Assembly (NCBI RefSeq): GCF_006385135.1
Contig: NZ_CP041025.1
Span: forward strand, 3,193,501-3,257,500
Reading direction: 5' to 3'
From: Paremcibacter congregatus
GTDB taxonomy: Bacteria > Pseudomonadota > Alphaproteobacteria > Sphingomonadales > Emcibacteraceae
Length of the DNA: 64,000 nt
Shown: in pieces, positions 9,843 through 19,129 of the stretch
Layout: every line of letters begins with the position of its first letter
Position numbering within the stretch: position 1 is the stretch's first letter
The notes under the pieces: generated by a model
What the model saw: the letters and a program-made list of their open reading frames with translations, nothing else
Databases searched by the model: none
Told to the model about the DNA's origin: nothing
Translations under genes and position numbers: made by a program

Positions 9843-12200
9843 CTAGAAGTTATACGACAGGTTCACGCCCCAGGTGCGCGGACGGCCATAATATTGCTCG
9901 GTCATGCCAAACAGACCGCCCCCGGCCAACGATCCCCCAAGATCGAACGTCTGAACCAGATACTCCTCGTCGGTAATATTCTTGACAAACAGACGTACGC
10001 TCCACGCCTCGTCTGTTCCATGAATATAGGTCACAGAAGCATTACCCACGAAATAACCATCTTCGGTCAGGGCCGGCGTACTGAGCAGACCGAAAACATG
10101 TTCGGACCGGTACTGACCATCAAGCTGGAGCGCAATGGCCCCGGAGCCTATGTCAAATTCCTGACGGATCAAGCCGTTCAGATTCCATTTAGGGGTGTTC
10201 ACCGGACGCAGTTCCGCCCCTGGCAGGATCGCCGAAACCGTCCCGAGATCGGTATCTACATCCACCGTGATGCCCGGCACATTTTTGACCTTGGCGTCGA
10301 TATAGCCAATCCCCGCCTGGATATCCATGCCGTCCCGTGGGTTAAGCAGTAATTCCAGTTCAAAACCCTTGTTTTTCGCGTCGGCATTCAGGGTAAAGGT
10401 ATCCAGTTGAATGATGGCAAAGGCCTGATAATCATTATAATCGTAATAATAGGCGGAACCATTCACCCGGGCCTTGCCCTCAGCAAAATCCAGCTTGAAA
10501 CCAACCTCAAAGGCGTCGAGTTTTTCCGGACGGTAATTCATCAGTGGTTCGGTGACATATTCTGCCGTGGGCAGCAGCGGCGCATTAAACCCGCCGGATT
10601 TCACCCCCCGGTTCCAACTGGCGTACAGCAAAGTATCTTCATTGGGGCGGTAGTTGACCTGCGCCCGGGCGGACCATTCCTTGTCATGACGTTTGCCAGC
10701 ATAAGGGGTGACAAAATCAACCACTTCTTCCGCATTGGGATCAAGGCCGTCATTTGACGTTCCCGGGAAGAAATAGGCGATATCGCGATAATTATGATTT
10801 TTCTTCTCATCAATATAGCGGAACCCGGCAATCAGACTTAACTCATCACTCAGGTCAAATTCCAATTGTCCAAAGACGGACCATGTTTTGACATCTGTCT
10901 GATACGGGTTGCGCAACCCGTTAAAGCCAAACTCGGCCGGGTCGGTGAACGGTGGAATATCGCCGTTCTGCACTTCCGGGGTCACCAGATTAACAAAATC
11001 GGTCAGGAACCCCGGCGCGATAATGCCGTTCGTGTCGTTAATGTCGAGATCCATATAATAGAAACCCGTCACCCATTTCATTTTATCCGTGCTGCCGGCC
11101 AGACGCAATTCTTCCGAGAATTGTTTCGCGTCCGTGGTCAGGTAGAAATTGAAATAATCAACGGGAGAGGCGTCAGAATCTTCAATATAATTGCGGTTGA
11201 CGGATTGATAGTCGGTGATGCTGGTCAGCTCCGCCCACTCCATATCCCAATTCAGGGTGCCGCTGAAACCATAGGTTTCAAGCTTGTTCCGGCCCGGCTT
11301 GTCATAATCCCCCGCATAAGGGTCGCCGTCATTGTCGAGATAATTATCCAGCGATACATTGGGCACGGTCGGGGTCAAAACACCATCCGGGTTGGCTTCG
11401 GAAACATTTTCAAAGAAGCCGGTGCGGATGTCCTGCTGGCCAAACCGGGCATTCAGGAGGATATCGACCGCATTACTCGGCGTAAACAGCACCTGAAGGC
11501 GGCCGGCGGATTCATTGGCGTTGTTCAATTTACTGCCCGGCTGCAGACGGTTGATGATATAGCCATCGCCCTGATGGGTCGAGGCAGACGCCCGAATAGC
11601 CAGCTTGTCATTCACCGGCATATTGACAGCGCCCTGAAATTTGATCCGATCAAAGCTGCCATAACTCAGACTGCCGTAGCCGCCAAATTCCTGGGTCGGT
11701 TTGGCAGTGACATAATGCACCAGCCCACCCGTGGCATTGCGGCCAAACAGGGTGCCTTGCGGCCCGCGCAAGACTTCCACCCGGTCAATATCAAACAGCA
11801 TAAAGCCCGCACCGGACATCTGTGAGATATAAACTTCATCAACATAAATCGCCACCGGGCTTTCCACATTGGTGGTAAAATCGTTATTGGCCACCCCGCG
11901 AATGCCGATGGAATAGTTGGCTTCCCCGTTGGGCTGCATGGTGGTCACCCCCGGCGCCATGGCGGTGACTTCCTGGGCATTGGTGTATCCCATGGCTTCC
12001 AGCTGGCTTCTGGAAAAGGCGGAAATCGAAATCCCCACATCCTGCGCCGACTGGGATCTTTTTTGTGCGGTCACCATGACCTCTTCCATGACCATTTGCG
12101 CCGCGGCCGGTTGAATGCCGGCCAGAACAACGCTTAATGCGGCCCCGGTCAGTAATTTAGTCCGATATGATTCTAATGTAATTTTGGTGTAGTTCTTCAT
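9843..12200 (-). CDS. TonB-dependent outer-membrane receptor
   Basis: Outer-membrane beta-barrel of 785 residues with a signal peptide ending near residue 35 (QPAAAQ), an early TonB-box-like stretch (EEVMVTAQKR), a plug domain (VEVLRGPQGTLFGRNATGG) and a C-terminal Phe after alternating hydrophobic residues (WGVNLSYNF). It resembles the FyuA/CirA-like receptors numerous in sphingomonad-type bacteria. ATG at 12200 has AGGGAGA 8 bases upstream. The position just before the amine dehydrogenase operon suggests uptake of a compound linked to amine metabolism, but the ligand cannot be read from sequence. It lacks an N-terminal signalling (STN) domain. Confidence 0.93.
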   Translation of the reverse strand: MKNYTKITLESYRTKLLTGAALSVVLAGIQPAAAQMVMEEVMVTAQKRSQSAQDVGISISAFSRSQLEAMGYTNAQEVTAMAPGVTTMQPNGEANYSIGIRGVANNDFTTNVESPVAIYVDEVYISQMSGAGFMLFDIDRVEVLRGPQGTLFGRNATGGLVHYVTAKPTQEFGGYGSLSYGSFDRIKFQGAVNMPVNDKLAIRASASTHQGDGYIINRLQPGSKLNNANESAGRLQVLFTPSNAVDILLNARFGQQDIRTGFFENVSEANPDGVLTPTVPNVSLDNYLDNDGDPYAGDYDKPGRNKLETYGFSGTLNWDMEWAELTSITDYQSVNRNYIEDSDASPVDYFNFYLTTDAKQFSEELRLAGSTDKMKWVTGFYYMDLDINDTNGIIAPGFLTDFVNLVTPEVQNGDIPPFTDPAEFGFNGLRNPYQTDVKTWSVFGQLEFDLSDELSLIAGFRYIDEKKNHNYRDIAYFFPGTSNDGLDPNAEEVVDFVTPYAGKRHDKEWSARAQVNYRPNEDTLLYASWNRGVKSGGFNAPLLPTAEYVTEPLMNYRPEKLDAFEVGFKLDFAEGKARVNGSAYYYDYNDYQAFAIIQLDTFTLNADAKNKGFELELLLNPRDGMDIQAGIGYIDAKVKNVPGITVDVDTDLGTVSAILPGAELRPVNTPKWNLNGLIRQEFDIGSGAIALQLDGQYRSEHVFGLLSTPALTEDGYFVGNASVTYIHGTDEAWSVRLFVKNITDEEYLVQTFDLGGSLAGGGLFGMTEQYYGRPRTWGVNLSYNF

Positions 12201-12554
12201 AGATAGTCTCCCTGCGTGATTGATGACCTATTCATCTCTCATAAGAGACAGATCACAGGCTGCGATCCGGTCGATATGAGTTTCCCATTGTTAAGAGAGT
12301 ACCCCGCAAAAGAACACAGGCCTACCTAGACAAAGGGATATGACGACATCCGTCATTGATACTATAGTATGATATCCCGCCTGTGCGCATGAGGCTTTAA
12401 TCAGAAAGCCCTTGCCGTAATTACGTTTTTTATAACAGATCATAAATATAACTCAAAGTGCATCCTCATGCCAAGGTCCTATATCCTGAATTGCTTTCCC
12501 GTGAAATAATTCGATCTGATCAAAATCACATCACACAAATATGGGAGCCGCCAG
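12201..12554. other. Divergent intergenic region between receptor and aldehyde dehydrogenase genes
   Basis: This 354-base gap holds no gene. It contains the promoters of two divergent genes and an unusual concentration of inverted repeats between 12315 and 12425, described separately. The sequence CGTGAAATAAT at 12500-12510 recurs in the 27825-27845 palindrome. Confidence 0.7.
12315..12425. promoter_or_regulatory. Nested inverted-repeat element
   Basis: CACAGGC (12315-12321) pairs with GCCTGTG (12379-12385). Inside it GGGATAT (12335-12341) pairs with ATATCCC (12372-12378), which is directly adjacent to the right outer arm. Between them lie ATGACG-ACATC-CGTCAT (12340-12356) and the 12-base palindrome ATACTATAGTAT (12359-12370). 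Right after come GGCTTT-AATCAG-AAAGCC (12393-12410) and CGTAATTACG (12416-12425) followed by six Ts. As RNA this could be a branched structure; as DNA, clustered operators. It matches no riboswitch I recognise. Confidence 0.5.
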
Positions 12555-14060
12555 ATGACAGCGTCAGTTCAACCAGAAAAATTAAGCGAGAAGGTCCGGG
12601 ATTTCATTTCCAGCCCCCGTAAAATGCTGCTCAACGGCGCCTGGGTCAATTCCGCCAGTGGCAAGACCTTCGACAGCCTGAACCCGGCAACAGGCGCCGC
12701 CATCGTCGCAGTCGCCGAAGGGGATCAGGAAGACATCGACCGGGCCGTTCGCGCCGCCCGCGCAGCCTTCGAAGACAGCCCCTGGTCAAATATGAACCCG
12801 ACAGAACGCGAACGCTGCATGCATCGTCTCGCCAACCTGATGGAGGAAAACGCCGATACCCTCGCCGAACTGGAAGCCCTGGACAACGGCAAGAATGTCG
12901 CCGTCGCCCGCGCGGTCGATATTCAGGTCGCCATTGACTATATCCGCTACATGGCGGGCTGGCCGACCAAGATCACCGGCAATACCCTGCCCCTGTCCGT
13001 GCCATACGCCCCGGGCGCCAAATTCATGGGCTATACCCTGAAAGAGCCGGTCGGTGTCGTCGGCCAGATTATTCCGTGGAATTTCCCGGCCCTGATGGTC
13101 GCCTGGAAACTGGGCCCCGCTCTCGCCAGTGGCTGCACCGTTGTCCTCAAACCGGCAGAGGAAACCCCACTGACCGCCCTGTATATCGGCGAACTGATTT
13201 GTCAGGCCGGCTTCCCGGACGGCGTGGTCAATATCATCCCGGGGTATGGACATACCGCCGGTGCGGCGCTCACCACCCATCCGGAAGTCGATAAAATCGC
13301 CTTCACCGGCTCGACCGAGGTCGGCAAGATCATTGTCAAGGCCGCCGCCGACACCATGAAAAATGTCACCATGGAATTGGGGGGAAAGTCCCCCGCTGTT
13401 ATTCTGCCGGATGCCGATCTTGATATCGCCATTCCCGGCGCGGCCAGCGCCATCTTTTTCAATCAGGGGCAGGTCTGTTGCGCCGGATCACGCCTGTTTG
13501 TCCCCGACAATCTTTATGATCAGGTCACCGAAGGCCTGGCCCAGGCCGCCAGCGCCCTGCAAGTTGGATCGGGTCTTAATCCGGAAAACATGATCAATCC
13601 CGTGGTCTCCCAGACCCAGTTTGACCGGGTGATGGGCTATATCAATAGTGGGCGCGAAGAAGGCGCCGATGTCATCGCCGGGGGCGGACGGCGCGGCGAT
13701 CAGGGCTATTTCATCGAACCGACTGTTCTCGGCAACACCACCCGCGACATGAAAGTCGTGCGCGAGGAAATTTTCGGCCCTGTGGTCTGTGTCCAGCGTT
13801 ACAGTGATGTCAGCGAAATCCCCGCACTTGCCAACGATACGGTATATGGTCTCGGCGCCAGCATCTGGACCCGGGATGTGGGCAATATCATCAACATCGT
13901 GCCCAAGATCAAATCCGGCACCGTCTGGGTTAATTGCCATAATATCCTCGACATTGCCATGCCCTTTGGCGGCTATAAACAATCGGGTTTTGGCAAGGAT
14001 ATGGGCGCAGAAGCCCTTGATGCATACCTGGAAACAAAATCTGTCTGTATTATGGCGTAA
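12555..14060 (+). CDS. NAD(P)+-dependent aldehyde dehydrogenase
   Basis: Aldehyde dehydrogenase of 501 residues, typical length. Key residues are visible: catalytic Cys308 (NQGQVCCAGS), general base Glu274 (MELGGKSP) and the cofactor-binding FTGSTEVG. It is most similar in style to phenylacetaldehyde/betaine-aldehyde type enzymes. ATG at 12555 has GGGAG 9 bases upstream. Lying divergent from the amine dehydrogenase block, it is well placed to oxidise the aldehydes made there to carboxylic acids; this is inference from position. A terminator follows at 14105. Confidence 0.93.
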   Translation: MTASVQPEKLSEKVRDFISSPRKMLLNGAWVNSASGKTFDSLNPATGAAIVAVAEGDQEDIDRAVRAARAAFEDSPWSNMNPTERERCMHRLANLMEENADTLAELEALDNGKNVAVARAVDIQVAIDYIRYMAGWPTKITGNTLPLSVPYAPGAKFMGYTLKEPVGVVGQIIPWNFPALMVAWKLGPALASGCTVVLKPAEETPLTALYIGELICQAGFPDGVVNIIPGYGHTAGAALTTHPEVDKIAFTGSTEVGKIIVKAAADTMKNVTMELGGKSPAVILPDADLDIAIPGAASAIFFNQGQVCCAGSRLFVPDNLYDQVTEGLAQAASALQVGSGLNPENMINPVVSQTQFDRVMGYINSGREEGADVIAGGGRRGDQGYFIEPTVLGNTTRDMKVVREEIFGPVVCVQRYSDVSEIPALANDTVYGLGASIWTRDVGNIINIVPKIKSGTVWVNCHNILDIAMPFGGYKQSGFGKDMGAEALDAYLETKSVCIMA

Positions 14061-14104
14061 GGTCATGTCCTCTCCTGGACTGTCAGGTTTTGTCCCACAA
14101 ACTT

Positions 14105-14133
14105 CGGGCAAGGGTCTTCCTTGCCCGTTTTTT
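14105..14133 (+). terminator. Rho-independent terminator after aldehyde dehydrogenase gene
   Basis: CGGGCAAGG (14105-14113) pairs with CCTTGCCCG (14119-14127) around GTCTT, followed by six Ts. It lies 45 bases past the stop codon. Confidence 0.93.
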
Positions 14134-14189
14134 CTTTCCTCTGAAGGGTTCCTTGCTTACACTCAGACCAGATGTCAGGAGAAGTTCGT

Positions 14190-15341
14190 ATGACCGCCAT
14201 CAGAAAGGCCGTTTCCCTGTCCCCGGACGAAGAACAGGCCGTCTCAGACCTCCACCAACAGCTCTGCGCGACAGACGCGGACCCGGCGCTATGTCTGTTT
14301 TTCTGTTCTCCGAAATATGACCTGGCGAAACTGGAACAGGAAATGCGGCGGCGGTTTGGCGATATCCCGTTGATCGGCTGCACCACGGCCGGGGAAATTA
14401 CGCCGCTTGGCTACCGCGAAGACAGCATCACCGGCGTCGCCTTTTCACCGGATCATTTCAAGGTCGCGGCTCAGCCGATACATAATATCAGCACCTTTAA
14501 GCTACAGGATGGTCTGGACGCCGGGGCCGAACTCGTGGCCGACCTGAAGAAAGACATCCCCCACGCCAATGGCCATAACACCTTCGCCTTCATGTTGATT
14601 GACGGATTGAGTAATGCGGAAGAAAGGGTCACCGCCGCCATCGGCAGCCAGTTGGGCGACATCCCCCTGGTCGGAGGGTCGACCGCCGACAGCTGGGCGC
14701 TGGAACAAACCAGCATCTTTCACGATGGCGCTTTCCAGCGCAATATGGCCGTTGTCATCCTGATTCATACCGAATTGCCGTTTCAGGTCCATTACACCCA
14801 CCATTATGTCGCCAGTGACGCCAAGGCGGTCATCACAGAAGCCGATTCCCTGTCGCGCACGGTTTATGAAATTAACGGCGTGCCCGCGACCCAGGAATAT
14901 GCCCGGCTCTGCGGTCTGGCGGAACAGGATCTTGATATTTCGGTATGCAGCAATCACCCGATTTTGATGAAAATCGGCGGAAAATATTATTCTCGCGGGG
15001 TGGTCGAAGTCAATCACGCGGAGCGCTATATTCGTTTCGCCTGCGCCATTGGCAAGGGGGTGGTCTGCACCATCGCCCGCCCGTCCGACCCTACCGTCAA
15101 CACCAAAGAAATGTTCGACAAGATCCGTCAGGAAATCGGCCCGCTGGATCTGGTGCTGGGCTGTGACTGTGCGGCCCGCAAGATGATCTGTGAGGAACAG
15201 GGGCTGATGCCGGAAATATCCAAGGTATACCAGGACAATAACGTCATCGGTTTCGCCACCTTCGGCGAACAGTACAACACCATTCATATGAATAATTCCT
15301 TCTCTTGCATCGCCATTGGCAAAGCAGGGGGTGTCCCATGA
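14190..15341 (+). CDS. FIST domain sensor protein (NosP-like)
   Basis: Cytoplasmic protein of 383 residues with FIST N- and C-terminal domains (LIGCTTAGEITPLGY near the start, LVGGSTADSWALEQ in the middle, FATFGEQYNTIHMNNSF at the end). In Pseudomonas a FIST protein of this type, NosP, binds heme, senses nitric oxide and inhibits the kinase NahK encoded by the next gene. The same gene order is present here: the stop codon overlaps the kinase start (ATGA). I chose the ATG at 14190 because AGGAG lies 8 bases upstream; an ATG at 14172 is weaker. Heme binding cannot be confirmed from sequence alone. Confidence 0.88.
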   Translation: MTAIRKAVSLSPDEEQAVSDLHQQLCATDADPALCLFFCSPKYDLAKLEQEMRRRFGDIPLIGCTTAGEITPLGYREDSITGVAFSPDHFKVAAQPIHNISTFKLQDGLDAGAELVADLKKDIPHANGHNTFAFMLIDGLSNAEERVTAAIGSQLGDIPLVGGSTADSWALEQTSIFHDGAFQRNMAVVILIHTELPFQVHYTHHYVASDAKAVITEADSLSRTVYEINGVPATQEYARLCGLAEQDLDISVCSNHPILMKIGGKYYSRGVVEVNHAERYIRFACAIGKGVVCTIARPSDPTVNTKEMFDKIRQEIGPLDLVLGCDCAARKMICEEQGLMPEISKVYQDNNVIGFATFGEQYNTIHMNNSFSCIAIGKAGGVP

Positions 15342-16732
15342 CTGACCACCGCCTGAGCGAGGCTGAAATCAAACGGCTGGTGATGGAAAACGCCCGACTC
15401 AATAAAACCGTGCAAGTGTTGATGGACCGGGTCGAACAGGAAATGGACCAGCAACAGGACAGCTTCACCATTTTCCAGACCGCCATCAAACTGGAAGAAA
15501 CCGTCAATCTGCGCACCAATGAACTCAGTGACCTCAATACCCGTCTGATGACAGAACTGGCCGAACGGGAAATCATTGAGGAAAAGCTCCAGATTGCCAA
15601 AATGCAGGCAGAAGAAGCCAATAAGAGCAAAACCAAATTCCTCGCCACCGCCAGCCATGACCTGCGCCAGCCCCTGAATGCCGCCCGTTTGTTTGTCGGT
15701 TCTCTCGCCGCCGCCGGCCTCAGCGAAGACAATGCCCGCAATGTCATGCGCATTGGCAATTCCCTCGACGCGCTGGATGACCTGCTGAGTGTTCTGTTGA
15801 ATATTTCACAGCTTGATTCCGGTGGCATCAAGCCGCGCTTTTGTCATTTCAAGCTGCAGGATCTGTTCGACCGCATTGTCCCGGATTACATGCGCACCGG
15901 TGAAGACCGCGGCCTGGACGTGCGCATGGTGCCGACATCACAAATTGTGTACAGCGACCCGCGCCTCCTGGAAACCATTCTGCGCAATTTTCTCAGCAAT
16001 GCCGTACGCTATACCAAACAGGGCAGAATCCTGATCGGCTGTCGGGGACGCGGGGAAAATGTCACCATTCGCATCCTGGATACCGGCATCGGCATCAAGG
16101 CGGATCAGCTGGAAGGCATTTTCGAAGAATTCACACAGGTGCATGAAGATCGTTCCGTCGGCGGACGCGGCATCGGACTGGGCCTGTCGATTGTCCAGCG
16201 GATATCCAAACTTCTCGACGCCCACATCGAAGTCCGTTCAATCTTTGGTCAGGGCTCATTATTCGGCATTATTCTGGCCCGCGGCAACGTCGACCAGCTC
16301 AGCCAGCCTTACGCGGAACGGGTGGCGGACGTCACCCCCGCCAACAGCCTCGCCGGGCGTACCATCGCCGTGGTGGATAATGATGAGGATGTTCTGGACG
16401 CCATGCAGGCGTTGCTGGAAAAATGGGGCTGTCGGGTGATTTCGGGCCCCTCCGCCGACACCTGTCTGGCGCCCCTGATCACAGAAGACATTACCCCCGA
16501 CATCATCATAGCCGATTATCACCTGAACGGTGATGATACCGGCGTCAGCGCCGTCCGTGAAATCCGCGCCGAGTTCGAAGGCCCCCTGCCCGCCATTCTG
16601 ATCACCAGCGACCGGGACCCGGATCTTGCCGACCTTCTGGAGCAGGAAGGCCTGCCCCTGATTTACAAACCCGTGGCCGCCGCAGCCCTGCATGCGTTAA
16701 TCCAGCATTTGCTGAACACCCCCAAAGCCTGA
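15338..16732 (+). CDS. Hybrid histidine kinase, NahK/ErcS type
   Basis: Soluble hybrid kinase of 464 residues: an N-terminal coiled coil (about 1-95), HisKA with the phospho-accepting His107 (ASHDLRQPLNA), an HATPase domain with N box (NFLSNAVRY), G1 (DTGIGI) and G2 (GRGIGLGLSIV), and a C-terminal receiver domain with Asp393 (IIIADYHL). There is no membrane segment or PAS domain, so input must come from a partner, most likely the FIST protein with which it overlaps by four bases. Its gene ends 10 bases from a convergent NarL-type regulator gene, a plausible phosphotransfer partner. Pseudomonas relatives regulate biofilm dispersal and alcohol oxidation. Confidence 0.92.
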   Translation: MTDHRLSEAEIKRLVMENARLNKTVQVLMDRVEQEMDQQQDSFTIFQTAIKLEETVNLRTNELSDLNTRLMTELAEREIIEEKLQIAKMQAEEANKSKTKFLATASHDLRQPLNAARLFVGSLAAAGLSEDNARNVMRIGNSLDALDDLLSVLLNISQLDSGGIKPRFCHFKLQDLFDRIVPDYMRTGEDRGLDVRMVPTSQIVYSDPRLLETILRNFLSNAVRYTKQGRILIGCRGRGENVTIRILDTGIGIKADQLEGIFEEFTQVHEDRSVGGRGIGLGLSIVQRISKLLDAHIEVRSIFGQGSLFGIILARGNVDQLSQPYAERVADVTPANSLAGRTIAVVDNDEDVLDAMQALLEKWGCRVISGPSADTCLAPLITEDITPDIIIADYHLNGDDTGVSAVREIRAEFEGPLPAILITSDRDPDLADLLEQEGLPLIYKPVAAAALHALIQHLLNTPKA

Positions 16733-16742
16733 GGCGATATCC

Positions 16743-17408
16743 TTATTTTTTTTGAGAAATGTTTTTAGCGGCAATCACCGCCTGCAGACGATTGGTGACG
16801 CCGAGTTTGCGCAAAATTGCCGAAACATGGGCCTTCACCGTGATTTCACTAATATCAAGTTCATAGGCAATGATCTTGTTGGCTTTGCCTTCGGCCAGAA
16901 GTTCCAGCACCGCATGCTGTCGCGGGGTCAGCTCCGGGAGTGTCGTATCAGAAGCCTGTGGTTCCGCCGCAACCGGAGGGGCGAGAGGCGTTCCCATCAG
17001 CCCCAGCGCCTCGGTCGGGATGTAACTGCTGCCCGACATCACCAGCCGGATGGCGTTTTTCATCACTTCCGGCGGGGAGGATTTGGGTAGATAGCCCATC
17101 GCCCCGTGAGAGAAGCTTTCCCGTACAATATCGACATCATCGGTTGAAGAGACCATCACCACCGGCACCGCCGGCGCCTTGCCCCGCACGGTCGTGAGAC
17201 AGGAAAATCCCTCTGCCCCCGGCAGTTTCAGATCCAGGAGGATCAGGTCGAACGCCGGGCTCCGCTCCAGCGCCTCCAGGGTTTCCCTGACCGTGCTGGT
17301 ACAGACGCATTCGGACCCCGCCGGAAAGATCGCCAGCGCGACCCCTTTCAACGCTTCGTGGAAAAGCGGATGATCATCTGCGATTAAGATACGTTTTACA
17401 TCTGTCAC
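16743..17408 (-). CDS. NarL/LuxR-family response regulator
   Basis: Response regulator of 221 residues with a receiver domain (acidic pair D11-D12, phosphorylation site D59 in LILLDLKLPG, conserved Lys in GYLPKSS) and a C-terminal LuxR-type helix-turn-helix (ELTPRQHAVLELLAEGKANKIIAYELDISEITVKAHVSAI, given here only as the region at about 160-200). The start is a GTG at 17408; no in-frame ATG lies nearby, and the ribosome-binding site is poor. It converges on the FIST/kinase operon and resembles regulators that control quinoprotein alcohol oxidation, so it may control the amine-oxidation genes. Confidence 0.9.
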   Translation of the reverse strand: MTDVKRILIADDHPLFHEALKGVALAIFPAGSECVCTSTVRETLEALERSPAFDLILLDLKLPGAEGFSCLTTVRGKAPAVPVVMVSSTDDVDIVRESFSHGAMGYLPKSSPPEVMKNAIRLVMSGSSYIPTEALGLMGTPLAPPVAAEPQASDTTLPELTPRQHAVLELLAEGKANKIIAYELDISEITVKAHVSAILRKLGVTNRLQAVIAAKNISQKK

Positions 17409-17475
17409 GGTGCGCCCAAGCCTGTTGCGGCCCTGTTAACATTTTCCCTATAGCTGATCTGATACTATAAGGAAA

Positions 17476-19107
17476 TTAACCGCTTAAACAATCCTTATAT
17501 TGTTCGCGAAGGGCAATCTTCTTGATTTTTCCGGTTGCTGTCAGGGGCATTTCATCTACAATAAACACCGCGTCCGGCATCCACCATTTGGCGATCTTGC
17601 CGGTGAGGAACGCCTTGATCTCGGCCTCTGTCGGCGGTTCCCCCGGCGCGGGTTTGATCACCAGGATCGGACGCTCTTCCCATTTCGGGTGAAAAATGCC
17701 CACCACCCCGGCCTGCAGCACCTTCGGGTGCCCTACCGCCAGATTTTCGATATCGATGGAACTGATCCATTCGCCGCCGGATTTAATCACGTCTTTCGAC
17801 CGGTCAGTGATCTTCATATAGCCATATTGGTCAATGGTCACCACATCGCCGGTTGGAAACCAGCCGTCCTGATCCAACACCTTGCCGCCCTCGGCTTTAT
17901 AATAGCCGCTCGTCACCCACGGTCCCCGCACCCAGAGATCACCATAGGCCACCCCGTCGCGGGCCACCTCATGACCGGCTTCATCCAACACCTTGATTTC
18001 AAGTCCGAATTGCACCCGGCCCTGCTTGTCCATAATTTCTTCGCGCTGTTCCGCCGGCAGGGCGTCGATCTCGGGCGTGGGCGAGGCGATCACCCCGAGC
18101 GGGCTGGTTTCGGTCATGCCCCATATCTGCAATACCGTCACGCCATACGTCTCGCGGAAGGTTTCCGTCATGGCTTTCGGCACCGCCGATCCCCCGATCA
18201 TGGTGCGTTGCAGGGCCTCGACCTTCTTGCCGGTTTCCTCCAGATACTGGAACAGCATGGAAAAGACCGTCGGCACGGCGCAGGAAAAAGTGACCCCCTC
18301 TGTTTCAATCAGGTCATGGATGCTTTCCCCGTCCATTTTCGCCCCCGGCAGCACCAGTTTCGCCCCCAGCATCGCCGCCACATAAGGCAGGCCCCAGGCG
18401 TTGGCGTGATACATCGGCGCAATCGGCATGATGGTGTCATAGACCGACAGGCCGTAGGCGCTGTTCTGTGCCGCGGACAGGGCGTGGATAATCGTCGACC
18501 GGTGGCTGTACAGCACGCCTTTGGGATTGCCGGTGGTACCGCTGGTGTAACATAACGAGGAAGCCGATTTCTCATCGAAGGTCGGCCAGTCATACTGGTC
18601 ATCCTCGGCGGCCAAAAGCTCTTCATAACATAAGACGCCGGGCAGGCTGCTATCCGGCATATAGGCCCGATCGGTCAGGATGATAAACTGTTCAATGCCG
18701 CCGAGTTCAGGTAGAAGCTGTTCCACCATCGGCACAAAATCGAGGTCAATAAACAGGACCCGGTCTTCCGCATGATTGATGATATAGCTGACTTGTTCGG
18801 CGAACAGGCGCGGGTTGGTGGTATGCAGAACCGCCCCCATGCCGGACACGCCATAAAACAGTTCAAAATGCCGGTAAGTGGTCCAGGCGAGCGTGCCGAC
18901 CCGGTCCCCCGGCAGGATGCCGAACCGGTTGATCAACACTTTCGCCAGCTGCTTTGACCGGCTTTCGGCTTCCGCATAGGTATAGCGGTGAATAGGTCCT
19001 TCGACCGTGCGGGTGACGATTTCCTGCTGCCCGTGATAGGCGGCCGCATAGCGGATCAAAGAGGAAATCATCAAATCATTATCTTGCATAAGCCCTGGAA
19101 TGGTCAT
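17476..19107 (-). CDS. AMP-forming acyl-CoA synthetase (medium-chain type)
   Basis: Adenylate-forming enzyme of 543 residues that would activate a carboxylic acid with ATP and CoA. The phosphate-binding P-loop-like motif is [11 protein letters not shown] (about residues 190-200); later signatures are [27 protein letters not shown] and the catalytic lysine region near the end ([16 protein letters not shown]). It resembles AlkK-like medium-chain enzymes. ATG at 19107 has AGGAG 8 bases upstream. Another synthetase gene lies 22 bases upstream in the same direction, so they are probably co-transcribed. Acids produced by the nearby aldehyde dehydrogenase are possible substrates; this is inference. 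Confidence 0.91.
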   Translation of the reverse strand: MTIPGLMQDNDLMISSLIRYAAAYHGQQEIVTRTVEGPIHRYTYAEAESRSKQLAKVLINRFGILPGDRVGTLAWTTYRHFELFYGVSGMGAVLHTTNPRLFAEQVSYIINHAEDRVLFIDLDFVPMVEQLLPELGGIEQFIILTDRAYMPDSSLPGVLCYEELLAAEDDQYDWPTFDEKSASSLCYTSGTTGNPKGVLYSHRSTIIHALSAAQNSAYGLSVYDTIMPIAPMYHANAWGLPYVAAMLGAKLVLPGAKMDGESIHDLIETEGVTFSCAVPTVFSMLFQYLEETGKKVEALQRTMIGGSAVPKAMTETFRETYGVTVLQIWGMTETSPLGVIASPTPEIDALPAEQREEIMDKQGRVQFGLEIKVLDEAGHEVARDGVAYGDLWVRGPWVTSGYYKAEGGKVLDQDGWFPTGDVVTIDQYGYMKITDRSKDVIKSGGEWISSIDIENLAVGHPKVLQAGVVGIFHPKWEERPILVIKPAPGEPPTEAEIKAFLTGKIAKWWMPDAVFIVDEMPLTATGKIKKIALREQYKDCLSG

Positions 19108-19129
19108 GAAAGGCGTACTCCTGTATATT

